Counted from the stretch's first letter, positions 8,297-15,930 are shown. The stretch is DNA of 46,170 nt from Hydrogenovibrio sp. SC-1 (GCF_002848135.1 NZ_PKGB01000017.1:1-46170), one strand, 5' to 3'. Notes: generated by a model not told the origin, from the letters alone. Numbers and translations are program-made.

Positions 8297-8310
8297 ATAT
8301 GACCCCATTG

Positions 8311-8401
8311 GTTTCCTAAGAGGCGTGAAATGCTTGGCTATAATTAGCGACGAAGGAGCGCAAGCCAAGCGTTCTACGTCCTCTTGAGTAACTTGTTATA
8401 A
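8311..8401 (-). other. terminal attC site, partly degenerate
   Basis: Read on the - strand, R'' TTATAAC (8395-8401) overlaps the end of the peptidase-like cassette. CTCAAGAGG pairs with CCTCTTAGG, and ACGCTTGGCT with AGCCAAGC, giving a VCR-like long stem. No clean R' follows CTTAGG near 8311-8316, as expected for the decayed last site of an array. It marks the left edge of the central integron region. Confidence 0.6.
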
Positions 8402-8977
8402 CTACTTTCGCACAAAAGTAGACAACAGATAAGCCACCTTATCTTCTGGGTAGTCTAAGTTTGCAGCTTTAAATGTATCGGCCGTCATGAGTCTAAATGA
8501 TGGTTCAACGGCTCTTAGCTTTTTAATTGAATCTTTCTCAAAAGCTAGTAGTTCCCTAACACTTGTTGCCGCTTCAATATATGAAGCCATATTTGTCAGG
8601 TTTGATTGCTGATGTTCCCTCAGAACAAAGTCTTCTGAATATACGGTTGCTAGACCTTCTTCGATATTAGGCGCGCCTCTTTTACAGTCGGGTGCCAATA
8701 AATGAACGACTTCATGAGCAAGTTGGTAATGAGCTAAAACTTCGTTATCTAGTGCGTTGGTATTTAACTGAATAGCAATGTTGCCACAGTTACCAGGAAA
8801 CCAATTCTGTGGACCGTTCCTTTCAAATTCAACACCTACAAATGTCCAAGACTTGTCCCGTTCCCCATACAAGCTTTCAACTTCCTGCAACATAGCACCT
8901 AGACGGCTAGCAAGTGTCCATGTGTACCCATCATCCGTAGGAAGTGGGTGGGTTAGATAATGGTTACGATTTAACAC
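8402..8977 (-). CDS. cassette protein with HExxH zinc-peptidase motif
   Basis: 191 residues, family not recognised. HEVVH at residues 88-92 followed about 13 residues later by IEEGLA fits a zincin: two histidines, the catalytic glutamate and a third glutamate ligand. There is no signal peptide, so the protein is cytoplasmic. The GTG start at 8977 follows AGGGAA. The cassette is cleanly bounded by TTATAAC-type cores at 8395-8401 and 8993-8999. It is the third and last cassette behind the TIR and putAbiC genes. The function is unknown; a peptidase activity is suggested by the motif only. Confidence 0.6.
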   Translation of the reverse strand: MLNRNHYLTHPLPTDDGYTWTLASRLGAMLQEVESLYGERDKSWTFVGVEFERNGPQNWFPGNCGNIAIQLNTNALDNEVLAHYQLAHEVVHLLAPDCKRGAPNIEEGLATVYSEDFVLREHQQSNLTNMASYIEAATSVRELLAFEKDSIKKLRAVEPSFRLMTADTFKAANLDYPEDKVAYLLSTFVRK

Positions 8978-8992
8978 ATACTTCCCTGGTAG

Positions 8993-9061
8993 TTATAACT
9001 CCGCGCTCTGGGGTAAACCGAAGCGCAGAGTAGGTTTGTCCCTAGCAGCGCTTTGTTATGC
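8993..9061 (-). other. integron attC site
   Basis: On the - strand, R'' GCATAAC (9055-9061) includes the stop codon of the putAbiC gene, and R' is GTTATAA (8993-8999). AAGCGCT and AGAGCGCGG form the outer arms. The site is 69 bp and shares its TTATAA junction with the next site, as expected of neighbouring cassettes. Confidence 0.85.
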
Positions 9062-9976
9062 GCTGGCACTAATTGATTTAACAAATCCGGAATTCCCAAA
9101 TGCAGAACGGTAATAGTTTCTTGTATTTAGGAGTAGGTCATTCTGTTTTTTATCAATTTCAAAAGGCATATGCTCTAGAAATTCATAGCGTTCAAGGAGC
9201 TGCTTATAGCGCCAGTATGTGCTACTTTCCCCGTCGCAATAACAGTTAATCGCAAGCACTTGCGAGACATCATAACTCAGAAAAGACCGGACCATATTGC
9301 TATACATTTTCTCGTTCTCTGCCATGCCCGAATTGACTATATTGTCTTTATCGAAACTGGCGCCAATTTCACTATCCGGGATGTTTGTGGCTATGAACTT
9401 AAGAAGTTGATATAGAATTCTAAAGTAATGGCCACAAAGCCCGTTTTTTTCTTCCAGTTTTTCCTTCGCCTCTTCGAGTGAGGCCGCTTCAAAAATAGAT
9501 TCTCTTACGATATCGAGATCTGATCGCTCATCTGTCCAACGCCCAGAAGCTGTTGAAATTTTTTCAAGAGCGGCATTGTGCTGCTCCAAGAATGAGAAAA
9601 ATGTTTGTTCAAATTGTTGTCTACTTAGTATGTCGGATTGTTTCTTCAGGCTGATCTCAGATTTCTCTTGAGCCGTTGCTGAACGCTTCAGTTCTTCTCT
9701 GGTTTCCTCTAACTCCTTGCTTTGAAGAATAATTGTAAGTAGTAGTGCAATGAGGGCGAAAAAACTAAGTATTGGATTCAGTGTCCCACCCATGAAATCA
9801 CCAAACGTTCCCCAGCGCTCGTGCTCATTGCTTAACGAACCAGAAAAGCTCATAAAATAGAATAGGAATACAACTACAACTATCCCAGTTGCGATCGAAA
9901 ATATCCAGACCAACCAAGAAAATAGCTGGTCGGAAGTAAGTGCTTTTAGCTTTTCTTTAAGATTCTTTTTGATCAA
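9056..9976 (-). CDS. putative phage abortive infection protein, putAbiC family
   Basis: About 307 residues. Two N-terminal transmembrane segments (WLVWIFSIATGIVVVVFLFY, then NPILSFFALIALLLTIIL) bracket WGTFGDFMGGTLNP. A coiled coil (KELEETREELKRSATAQEK) follows, then a helical domain with QQFEQTFFSFLEQHNA. This order and the WGTFGDF-GG-LNP motif are characteristic of putAbiC (PF16872), a family tied to abortive phage infection. The frame is open to 10033, but that would start inside the upstream attC. I place the start at the TTG at 9976; the exact start is uncertain. It is the second cassette, next to a TIR-domain gene. Confidence 0.75.
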   Translation of the reverse strand: MIKKNLKEKLKALTSDQLFSWLVWIFSIATGIVVVVFLFYFMSFSGSLSNEHERWGTFGDFMGGTLNPILSFFALIALLLTIILQSKELEETREELKRSATAQEKSEISLKKQSDILSRQQFEQTFFSFLEQHNAALEKISTASGRWTDERSDLDIVRESIFEAASLEEAKEKLEEKNGLCGHYFRILYQLLKFIATNIPDSEIGASFDKDNIVNSGMAENEKMYSNMVRSFLSYDVSQVLAINCYCDGESSTYWRYKQLLERYEFLEHMPFEIDKKQNDLLLNTRNYYRSAFGNSGFVKSISASA

Positions 9977-9995
9977 AATCCGACTCTCTGTGTAC

Positions 9996-10072
9996 GCATA
10001 ACGCCGCCAGCAGGGGCAGAAAAACCAGAGCAAAGCGGCGTTTTTTGGTCCCTCTGGCTGGCTCTGTTAAAC
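9996..10072 (-). other. integron attC site
   Basis: On the - strand, R'' is GTTTAAC (10066-10072) and R' is GTTATGC (9996-10002). GCCAGCCAGAGGG pairs with CCCCTGCTGGC as the long arm. The site is 77 bp and separates the TIR cassette from the putAbiC cassette. Confidence 0.85.
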
Positions 10073-10087
10073 GATTTTGGCATGGTG

Positions 10088-10915
10088 CTAGACAAGTGCT
10101 TTGATTTGATAGCCACTAACCTTAAGTTCTTTGGCTATCTCTGTTTTCCAAGCGCCGGCGATATCATGCCCGATATAGACGACACCACTAATATCATTGG
10201 GAGTTTCAATTTCCCCTTTGACTAGCGCGCATACATTCTCACGACCAAGCTTAGCCATTAAATAGCCATGCTCAAAAACTACATTTTGCCTTGCTCTTTG
10301 CCTTGCAGGAACTTTTGTTTCATGAGCACCGCGACCGCGATCACACCCGGTATAAAGGACTACAGCAAAGCCAGCTTCTTCGCTGTAATGCTCAATTTTT
10401 TCGATAATAGTTTTACCCCCACTTGCTTGCTCATGGAGGATTATTGGGGTTAACCCGATAACCTCAATAAAACGAGCCACTTCCTGCTTTGCCTCATTAT
10501 CACGGCCGTGAACTATAAAAACCTTGTTCTTTTTTACTGGCTTGTTAAGGATAGGGGCTGGAGCCACAAAAGCTGGTGTTGGAAATGGCTGTGGCTTTTG
10601 GGGTACTGGTTTGGGCGCCGAATTCTGGTCAAACTCCAAGTAGTTACAAACCTCGGAAAACTGTTCTGATATATACGTTCGTCTCTCAGCGTATGTACCA
10701 TATTGATTTTTTATGAAGCCCCAGAACGAACCTAAGTTCCGATGCAGCTTTAACCATTCAGGCATCATCGGGGACAAAGTCGGGTTCTTAAGAAGTTCAT
10801 GGCGAAGTTGCATATATTCACCATCATCTGCTGAACCGCCAGTAGCATAATCCGTTAATAAATTACTTAGATAATTTACCTTGTCTAGATCACTGTCTAA
10901 AAATTCGATACTCAT
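10088..10915 (-). CDS. TIR-domain (CAP12/Pycsar effector-like) defence protein
   Basis: 275 residues. The C-terminal part (131-275) is a TIR-like domain of the CAP12/PycTIR type (PF10137): KVFIVHGRDNEAK, then ASGGKTIIEKIE, VLYTGCDRG, NVVFEHGYLMAKLGR and ISGVVYIGHD. E215 in FEHG is the likely catalytic glutamate of an NAD-degrading TIR. A proline-rich linker (100-127) joins it to a helical N-terminal domain of unknown ligand. As the cassette nearest the integrase remnant it occupies the position best expressed from an integron Pc promoter. The likely role is phage defence by NAD depletion. AAGG lies close to the ATG. Confidence 0.8.
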   Translation of the reverse strand: MSIEFLDSDLDKVNYLSNLLTDYATGGSADDGEYMQLRHELLKNPTLSPMMPEWLKLHRNLGSFWGFIKNQYGTYAERRTYISEQFSEVCNYLEFDQNSAPKPVPQKPQPFPTPAFVAPAPILNKPVKKNKVFIVHGRDNEAKQEVARFIEVIGLTPIILHEQASGGKTIIEKIEHYSEEAGFAVVLYTGCDRGRGAHETKVPARQRARQNVVFEHGYLMAKLGRENVCALVKGEIETPNDISGVVYIGHDIAGAWKTEIAKELKVSGYQIKALV

Positions 10916-11029
10916 ACCTTGAAATCATTCTTCCTTTTTATTGGGTATATTGGCGTTGTTTTCATGTCTATTTGACAGTATATTGATAAAAGCTGTTGAT
11001 TTGACAGGTTATACGGTGTTATCTAGATT
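10916..11029. promoter_or_regulatory. decayed attI / integrase promoter region, head 1
   Basis: About 375 bases without an intact gene begin here. On the + strand TTGACA (11001-11006), 17 bases and TAGATT (11024-11029) form the promoter of the integrase remnant at 11056. On the - strand the stretch CTGTCAAATCAACAG aligns with the intact attI-like repeat at 19606-19630 but has lost its GTT core. The region lies between the first cassette gene and the integrase start, where attI and Pc are expected. Confidence 0.6.
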
Positions 11030-11055
11030 TACTGTCATTATGAAAAAGCATTTTT

Positions 11056-11172
11056 ATGAATAATACACTAAAGAAATCATCGTTACTAGATGAAATGCGT
11101 AATCAGCTGCGCCGAGAGGGTTACGTATATTCTACCGAAAATGGGTTTTGCGATTGGGTGAGGCGATGTTAA
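11056..11172 (+). pseudogene. intI: integron integrase N-terminal remnant, copy 1
   Basis: 38 codons beginning MNNTLKKSSLLDEMRNQLRR, then GYVYSTENGFCDWVRRC and a stop. This aligns with the start of IntI tyrosine recombinases (IntI1: [20 protein letters not shown], then AYVHWVRAFIRFH): conserved LD, R, Y, TE and W positions match. The remaining ~280 residues, with all catalytic residues, are absent. The copy at 19674 is about 85% identical in DNA by eye, including promoter and 5' leader. The orientation, divergent from the cassettes on its left, is that of a normal integron head. Confidence 0.8.
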
Positions 11173-11243
11173 TTGATTTCTGATTAAAGGGTTAAAGAAA
11201 GGTTAGCAAAGTAGTGAGTCCATTTGATGTTTTGTAGTCATTG

Positions 11244-11269
11244 AAAAATACCCAGGCCTGGGTATTTTT
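11244..11269. terminator. CCAGGCCTGG palindrome, copy 4: 26-bp perfect palindrome
   Basis: AAAAATACCCAGG is followed directly by its own reverse complement, making a 26-bp perfect palindrome with A-run and T-run arms. It can act as a terminator in both directions. It lies between integrase remnant 1 and the 3' end of the lipoprotein gene. Confidence 0.7.
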
Positions 11270-11291
11270 AGTGAGTTTTAAACGAAAGACC

Positions 11292-11489
11292 TTACGGGTT
11301 CACAGTTTCCTTTCTTTCTCGTTCATATTCATCGTATGTTTTGCTGGCTTTGGCCATACATTCATCAAATTGATAGGGTGGGACTTTCGAGCAGTCATTT
11401 CGTTTACTCATTTGAAGCCCCTCATAAGCGCCTCTCGTTGAGCAGCCAGTTAAAATGAAAAAGACGATGATGAACGATAGATATTTCAT
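11292..11489 (-). CDS. small lipoprotein
   Basis: 65 residues. The signal peptide MKYLSFIIVFFILTGCSTRG has a clear lipobox (LTGC), so the mature protein starts at C16 and is membrane-anchored. The remainder is hydrophilic and ends in a charged helix, YDEYERERKETVNP. No known family is recognised. A truncated second copy of its 3' end and downstream palindrome is at 8192-8297. Whether it is a cassette gene is unclear because no attC follows it. Confidence 0.7.
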   Translation of the reverse strand: MKYLSFIIVFFILTGCSTRGAYEGLQMSKRNDCSKVPPYQFDECMAKASKTYDEYERERKETVNP

Positions 11490-11594
11490 GGAGTTATCCT
11501 AATTGTATGGGGGCGAAGCTCACTAAACTAATCGGGGAGCATTTAAGCTCAATTTTGTTTATATGATATTTGAATTGATGTCATTGTGGCAGTT

Positions 11595-11635
11595 CATTGG
11601 ATGACTTTTGAAAAAAACTCAAAAATCGTCCAGTG
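11595..11635. terminator. stem-loop downstream of the MerR-family gene
   Basis: CATTGGATGACTTTTGA and TCAAAAATCGTCCAGTG pair around a short A-rich loop, about 14 of 17 positions. On the - strand it lies ~40 bases after the regulator gene. It is probably a terminator although the T-run is in the loop rather than after the stem. Confidence 0.45.
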
Positions 11636-11672
11636 ACGTTCATTATATTGTTGAATCGGTATTCATCAAAAC

Positions 11673-12389
11673 TCAGTGTGCATTTGATGCTTTCGCCATA
11701 AACTCAAACAGCTCATCATTGATGCCATGGTCTTTTCTAGCTTGAGGCTCGTTATGCAGCAACTCATTAAAGGCCTTCAGTTTCGCATCATCATTATTGG
11801 TGAGGTGCTTTGTCATTTCAACCCAATGATTCATTAATGTCTGAACTGTTTTCGATTTTGGGCTTTCACCCGAAGATAGTGCGGATTGCATTTTGGCAAT
11901 CCAGTGATTCCAAGCATCTTCGAAATTTTCACCGTTTTCAGGGCTGTGCGGCTGCTGGTGCATTGCATCGATTTCGGTTTTCTTAAAATATTTTTCATAC
12001 ATAGCCATACTCTCCAAGGTTTGAAATAAAATTTCGTCCAAGTCAAAGGGAGATTGCGTTTGAGTCTCAAGGGTTTCAACGAGCATGCCTATCTTATTTT
12101 CAAGCTGTTGAATCGCTTCTCGCTGTTGTTGAAGCCTTGATAATTGCTGTTTAAGTAGCGGGGTTAACTGGTCTGTATCATTCAGCACTTTCGGCATATC
12201 CGATATTGAAACACCGAGTTGGCGCAAGGTTTTGATCTGTTGTAATCTTAAGAGATCTGACTGATTGTAAACCCTGTGCCCAGATGCATTTCTAAAGATA
12301 GGGCCTATAATGCCTTGCTCTTCATAGAAATGAAGCGCCCTTGCCGTTAGACTGGTTCGCTTAACAATTTCACCAATTTTCCAACCCAT
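11673..12389 (-). CDS. MerR-family transcriptional regulator with TipAS-like effector domain
   Basis: 238 residues. The N-terminal ~70 residues are a MerR winged helix (IGEIVKRTSLTARALHFYEE, then GHRVYNQSDLLRLQQI). A coiled-coil dimerisation helix follows (LKQQLSRLQQQREAIQQLE), then a helical C-terminal domain resembling TipA-S drug-binding domains. Such proteins twist promoters with over-long spacers when they bind a hydrophobic ligand. Its own promoter has that design (12421-12451), so it is probably autoregulated. No attC is associated with it. Confidence 0.85.
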   Translation of the reverse strand: MGWKIGEIVKRTSLTARALHFYEEQGIIGPIFRNASGHRVYNQSDLLRLQQIKTLRQLGVSISDMPKVLNDTDQLTPLLKQQLSRLQQQREAIQQLENKIGMLVETLETQTQSPFDLDEILFQTLESMAMYEKYFKKTEIDAMHQQPHSPENGENFEDAWNHWIAKMQSALSSGESPKSKTVQTLMNHWVEMTKHLTNNDDAKLKAFNELLHNEPQARKDHGINDELFEFMAKASNAH

Positions 12390-12420
12390 TGATTTCCCTC
12401 TTTGATAATGGACAATGGAA

Positions 12421-12451
12421 AGTTTAAAACCTTACGTAACGTAAGATGCAA
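12421..12451 (-). promoter_or_regulatory. MerR-type promoter and operator
   Basis: On the - strand TTGCAT (12446-12451) and TAAACT (12421-12426) are separated by 19 bases. That spacer holds the dyad CTTACGTTACGTAAG (12431-12445). A 19-bp spacer with a centred dyad is the hallmark of promoters controlled by MerR regulators. It sits about 30 bases before the start of the MerR gene. Confidence 0.75.
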
Positions 12452-12526
12452 GGGTTATTTAAATGATTTTTAAGATGCCTTGTCGAGCAAATTACAACGC
12501 ATTGTCAGTCGGTAGCGAATACTCGA

Positions 12527-13090
12527 TTACTCATACGCTACTTGATAGGTCATTTGAATAAAGTCATTTTCAAAAGCGATTGCCTTGGCATTGACCAACT
12601 TTATTGAGTTGTCTAGTTTACCAAACAATGGAATGCCATCCCCCAGCAATATCGGCACTTGAGTTATCGTCATTTCGGTAATGAGTTTGAGCTTAAGAAA
12701 AGAAGTAATGGTTGAACCGCCATCAATATAAGCATGTTTTAACCCTTGATCTTCTAGTGATGCTATCAAGTCATAGATTTCACCAGAAAATAGTGTTACC
12801 TTCGTTTGCAAGTTTTCAGGAGGGGCTTTTATCGTCTTGCTCAACACAATGATGGGAATATCGCCATAAAGCCATTGCTCAGGTGTTAGATTCATCTCGG
12901 CAATCATTTCCATACACTTTCGCCCCATAATCATACAGTCAACCGAATTCATAAAAGCATTAAAGCCCATGTCTGAGTGATCCTGCAAATTGGCTTCTGG
13001 GTTGCCAGCGGTATGGAGCCAGTCAACATCTCCCTTGGTTGTGGCGATGTAACCATCTGCACTTGTTGCGATAAAAACGGAGCATTTCAT
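12527..13090 (-). CDS. dihydrofolate reductase-like protein, RibD C-terminal family
   Basis: 187-residue member of the RibD_C/DHFR-like family (YwjB/YyaP group). It starts with VFIATSADGYIA, then DVDWL, the IMGRKCMEM helix, IIVLSKTI, HAYIDGGSTITSFL and VPILLGDGIPLFG, all typical positions for NADPH and substrate binding. It probably reduces a pterin- or pyrimidine-like substrate, though most members are uncharacterised. It stands alone in this - strand block between the MerR regulator and cytochrome b561. No attC is seen. Confidence 0.8.
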   Translation of the reverse strand: MKCSVFIATSADGYIATTKGDVDWLHTAGNPEANLQDHSDMGFNAFMNSVDCMIMGRKCMEMIAEMNLTPEQWLYGDIPIIVLSKTIKAPPENLQTKVTLFSGEIYDLIASLEDQGLKHAYIDGGSTITSFLKLKLITEMTITQVPILLGDGIPLFGKLDNSIKLVNAKAIAFENDFIQMTYQVAYE

Positions 13091-13245
13091 TTCATCATTC
13101 CTATAGATTTAAATCTGCATGGATTCGCCAATAAAAAAGGCGCAGTCATATTTATAAAAACCTCAACGAAGTTGGGTAGGCTGTCAAAGTTTAGCTGTAA
13201 AAAGTAGGTTGTGGGATAGATGCGAGGAATTGAGGTCTGTCATTC

Positions 13246-13273
13246 AGCCAGCACGACGGTTATCGCACTGGCT
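13246..13273 (-). terminator. stem-loop after the cytochrome b561 gene
   Basis: AGCCAG and CTGGCT flank a 16-base interior that can pair further with wobble pairs. It lies 10 bases beyond the stop of the b561 gene on the - strand. No T-run follows. Confidence 0.4.
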
Positions 13274-13282
13274 TTAAAATGA

Positions 13283-13822
13283 TTAATCCTTTGGGTTTCT
13301 AAAAGAGATTCGGCAAAATAGCCCATCCTTTAGAACAAACTGGTGATATAAAGCCGCGATCACATGAAGTAAAACAAGTGCCGCCAACAGTTTGACAAAA
13401 AGGCCATGCGCAAGGCGAGGTAGGAACTCACTGAAATCTTCAGGTAAGGTGCCCTGACCATTAAATACTATATCGGGTAATCCTGCTTGAATAGCAATAC
13501 CAACACCACTCAATGCAACCAGAAGGGTCAGTATATTCAACGCATAATGAGCAGCTACGCCAAGCTTATCCATAAGCGGGTTGTCTGTTGTAACATGAGC
13601 AGGCTGTTCACTCGCACGACGCCAGATAATTCTAACGATGGTTAGCAGCAGAATAATGCCACCAATGGTCATGTGGCCTCTCAACGCATCAATTTTCGCT
13701 GGATCGCTGTTGGGGGTTTCCTCAAGCACCGTCATACCCATAAAGAGCATAAGCAGCACAAGGATGGCAACAAGCCAATGTAATGCGACTTGAATATTAT
13801 TGTATTTTTTCAGGTTACTCAT
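13283..13822 (-). CDS. cytochrome b561 family protein
   Basis: About 179 residues with four hydrophobic helices and the histidines expected for two b-type hemes: ALHWLVAI, RGHMTIGG, AAHYALNI and VLLHVIAALYHQF. It is an inner-membrane electron carrier of the YodB/CybB type, usually oxidising quinol or transferring electrons to superoxide or peroxide-related partners. I chose the ATG at 13822 (MSNLKKYNNIQ) because AGAGG lies ~10 bases upstream. Longer in-frame starts at 13840 (ATG) or 13864 (TTG) lack a better ribosome site. Confidence 0.85.
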   Translation of the reverse strand: MSNLKKYNNIQVALHWLVAILVLLMLFMGMTVLEETPNSDPAKIDALRGHMTIGGIILLLTIVRIIWRRASEQPAHVTTDNPLMDKLGVAAHYALNILTLLVALSGVGIAIQAGLPDIVFNGQGTLPEDFSEFLPRLAHGLFVKLLAALVLLHVIAALYHQFVLKDGLFCRISFRNPKD

Positions 13823-13987
13823 AGCAGGGGTACCTCTCATTGTTTTTGGTTTATTCTGATTCAAAAATGATTTTACTCACAGTAAGTCATCATTTCATGC
13901 TTTTTTCCTTGTGATTGAAATTTTATTTGTAAGCTTAGTATTTAAGCTGTGCAACGGGATGTAAGAATAATCCGAATGAGCGCCTTG

Positions 13988-14713
13988 CTATACATGATTA
14001 GAAATAACGGGCATTTTTCCTTTCCATTCACGCCATAGCTCAGGATTTACTGCTAAATCAGACATGAAATCTGCAACATTGATGCGGCTGGTTTGACCTG
14101 CATCAAAAATTACATTTTTGATTGGGGAAATATAGACATCATATTTACTGACCTGATCATCATTTATAAGGCCATCAGGACGAACGGCTACCCATTCAAT
14201 ATTGGCGTTGTTTTGTCCAATTTGCATACGAAGAAAATCGGCAGCTTCTTCATTATCTACATGTGGAGGAAGTATTAAGCGTAAGAGTGAAACGACAAGC
14301 CTTTGGGAAAGCGGGGGCTTTTCTGGAATATCACGATTGCTATTACCAGCTGTGTTCATGAGGATAATTTTATATTTCTTGTCAGTATTCATAGATTCGA
14401 TGGTTTTCGCTACTTTTTTAATTGCGTCAGTTACCAATCGTCTAGGGTGGCCATATATGCCTTTAAACGTTAAATTATGACCTAAACAGGAAAGGACTCC
14501 ATCACAGTCTGTAAGATATTTGGCTAGATCACTCTCAGATATCTTGAGTATTTCTGCTTCAATTATTTGTAGGTTGGAGTGAGAGCTATCTATATTTTCC
14601 AATGATTTTTTATTACGAACCATGGCGACAACAGAAGCGCCTTTTTGAAGCAGTTTCTGTACAGCTAATCGACCGGTACTACCACTTGCGCCTAAAACCA
14701 AAACCTTACTCAT
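13988..14713 (-). CDS. NAD(P)-binding SDR-like protein
   Basis: 241 residues, atypical short-chain dehydrogenase of the NAD(P)H-binding (NmrA/BVR-B-like) type. The Rossmann motif VLVLGASGSTGR is at the N-terminus, MVRNKKSL forms the second strand, and VLSCLGHNL and ILMNTAGNSNRD follow; EWVAVRPDGLIND is the usual late motif of this group. The classical YxxxK pair is not evident, which fits the sensor or reductase subfamilies. AGGAGGTGAC gives a near-perfect ribosome site before the ATG. An attC-like element lies just upstream at 14731-14802. Confidence 0.8.
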   Translation of the reverse strand: MSKVLVLGASGSTGRLAVQKLLQKGASVVAMVRNKKSLENIDSSHSNLQIIEAEILKISESDLAKYLTDCDGVLSCLGHNLTFKGIYGHPRRLVTDAIKKVAKTIESMNTDKKYKIILMNTAGNSNRDIPEKPPLSQRLVVSLLRLILPPHVDNEEAADFLRMQIGQNNANIEWVAVRPDGLINDDQVSKYDVYISPIKNVIFDAGQTSRINVADFMSDLAVNPELWREWKGKMPVISNHV

Positions 14714-14730
14714 GTCACCTCCTGGTAAAT

Positions 14731-14802
14731 CAACAACGCTACGTTCAGTGGAAAATGTCCGCGTAGGAGGGCGCTTTGCCCAATTGCGGCGCCTTGTTAA
14801 GA
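14731..14802 (-). other. attC-like site
   Basis: On the - strand TCTTAAC (14796-14802) serves as R'' just after the SRPBCC gene. GGCGCC and GGGC/GCCC pairs and CTACG/CGTAG arms follow, ending at GTTGTTG (14731-14737). The R' departs from GTTRRRY, so this is a moderately degenerate site. Confidence 0.5.
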
Positions 14803-14807
14803 AGCTC

Positions 14808-15257
14808 TTATTGAGCCTCTGACGCTCTTTTCAAAGCGTTCAGCCAAACATCAAGAGACTCATGGAGCTTCTTCGCCATCATCCCCTTTAGAAGTTTCAC
14901 TAGCCAGCCGTCCATGGATTCAAATGTCCGCACCATAGTGTTTCCGTTCTCCAGTGCTATAAACTCCCAAGTATGGATTGCCGACGCGCCAAAGCCTTTG
15001 CCGCTCCAACCAATGAAGCTGTTTTCGGAAACCTTTCTAATTGTGGAGTTGAGCTTAAATCCTGCTGATTTCCAAACGAAAGTTGAATCCGGTTCAAGAG
15101 GTCCCATTAGCTTCGCCTTAGAGATTTCAGGCTGCCAACTTGGCCAAGAATTGATATCAGTCTGTATTTTCCAGACTGTCTCTAGAGGAGCACTAATTTC
15201 GATTTCTTTGCTAGTTTTCAACACAGCACTTTCGTTTATGTTCAAGATATTTCTCAC
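14808..15257 (-). CDS. SRPBCC / polyketide cyclase family protein
   Basis: 149 residues with the START-like SRPBCC pattern: KEIEISAPLETVWKIQTDI, NSWPSWQPEI, then WKSAGFKLNSTI and HTWEFIALENGNTMVRT. This is a hydrophobic-ligand-binding fold with no predictable ligand. The start is a GTG at 15257 with a weak ribosome site. It is probably a cassette because attC-like elements lie on both sides, though the upstream one is poor. Another SRPBCC protein, a lipoprotein, is encoded at 16210-16710. Confidence 0.8.
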   Translation of the reverse strand: MRNILNINESAVLKTSKEIEISAPLETVWKIQTDINSWPSWQPEISKAKLMGPLEPDSTFVWKSAGFKLNSTIRKVSENSFIGWSGKGFGASAIHTWEFIALENGNTMVRTFESMDGWLVKLLKGMMAKKLHESLDVWLNALKRASEAQ

Positions 15258-15413
15258 TTTCTAATATTTAGTAAAAAGGGGGGACTTGCAATATTAAATG
15301 ATTAGGATCAGATGAAAATTAAAATTCATCATAATTTTCTAGCCAATCAATAGGGTGGCTCCGCTTGCTTTTAGCCATGTCCGCTAAGCCCCGAATTAAA
15401 TTAATCCTGTTAA

Positions 15414-15480
15414 GTCGAACGCCATTTTTTGTATTCACTCCGCAAGGGGAGAGGAAGAGCCTAAAGTTTCTTGTTAATTA
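15414..15480 (-). other. weak attC-like element
   Basis: AATTAAC (15474-15480) overlaps the stop of the membrane-protein gene and is a good R''. The best R' partner is GTTCGAC (15414-15420), which breaks the consensus at one position. The internal pairing is weak, so this is only a candidate. Confidence 0.3.
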
Positions 15481-15894
15481 CATATTTTGTCGCTTGGCCG
15501 ATCGAACATACATGTATATGCCTTGAGGAAGAAGTACAAATGTCATGCCGGATAACGGAACCATATAAGCTCCAACAAGCGATACAGCTATAAAAGTCTT
15601 TGCAATTGTCAGAGAAACGTAACCTTCTGATTTTTCAATTCGATCTATTGCCTGACCATACAGGAACATTATTGGCCCTGCATAGAAAAACCAGAACGCC
15701 GCAAATTCTACATAATTTAATGTTCCGTCGAAAAATGAAAAATCTGCAGCACCACTACTAATATTAAAAAACCAACTACGTGAAAAGTCTAAAAATTGGT
15801 CGCCAAAAACGCCAGGTAAAATAGCGAGAATCACATGTGCAATTCCTGTAGCCATCAGCAGCCTACCATGTATTCGGGGATTAGTCGTTTGCAT
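15478..15894 (-). CDS. four-helix membrane protein, DUF6463-like
   Basis: 138 residues with four predicted transmembrane segments. It opens with an RIHGRLLMATGIAHVILA helix, then FAAFWFFYAGPIMFLYGQ, TIAKTFIAVSLVGAYMV and a C-terminal FVLLPQGIYMYVRS. The pattern resembles the uncharacterised DUF6463 family of small inner-membrane proteins, but I am not certain of that assignment. The function is unknown. Integrase remnant copy 3 lies directly upstream on the opposite strand, so this gene occupies a first-cassette position. Confidence 0.6.
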   Translation of the reverse strand: MQTTNPRIHGRLLMATGIAHVILAILPGVFGDQFLDFSRSWFFNISSGAADFSFFDGTLNYVEFAAFWFFYAGPIMFLYGQAIDRIEKSEGYVSLTIAKTFIAVSLVGAYMVPLSGMTFVLLPQGIYMYVRSAKRQNM

Positions 15895-15930
15895 GTGCGT
15901 TCTCAGTTTTTGGTTAATGTTTAATATAAA

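Noticed and set aside
9977..10033. N-terminal extension of the putAbiC gene to a TTG at 10033
   Set aside because: It would place the start inside the upstream attC, and the first ~19 residues do not resemble the family.
11173..11243. Continuation of the integrase gene after copy 1
   Set aside because: No frame in this stretch shows integrase motifs beyond the W-V-R-R block; stops occur in all frames read.
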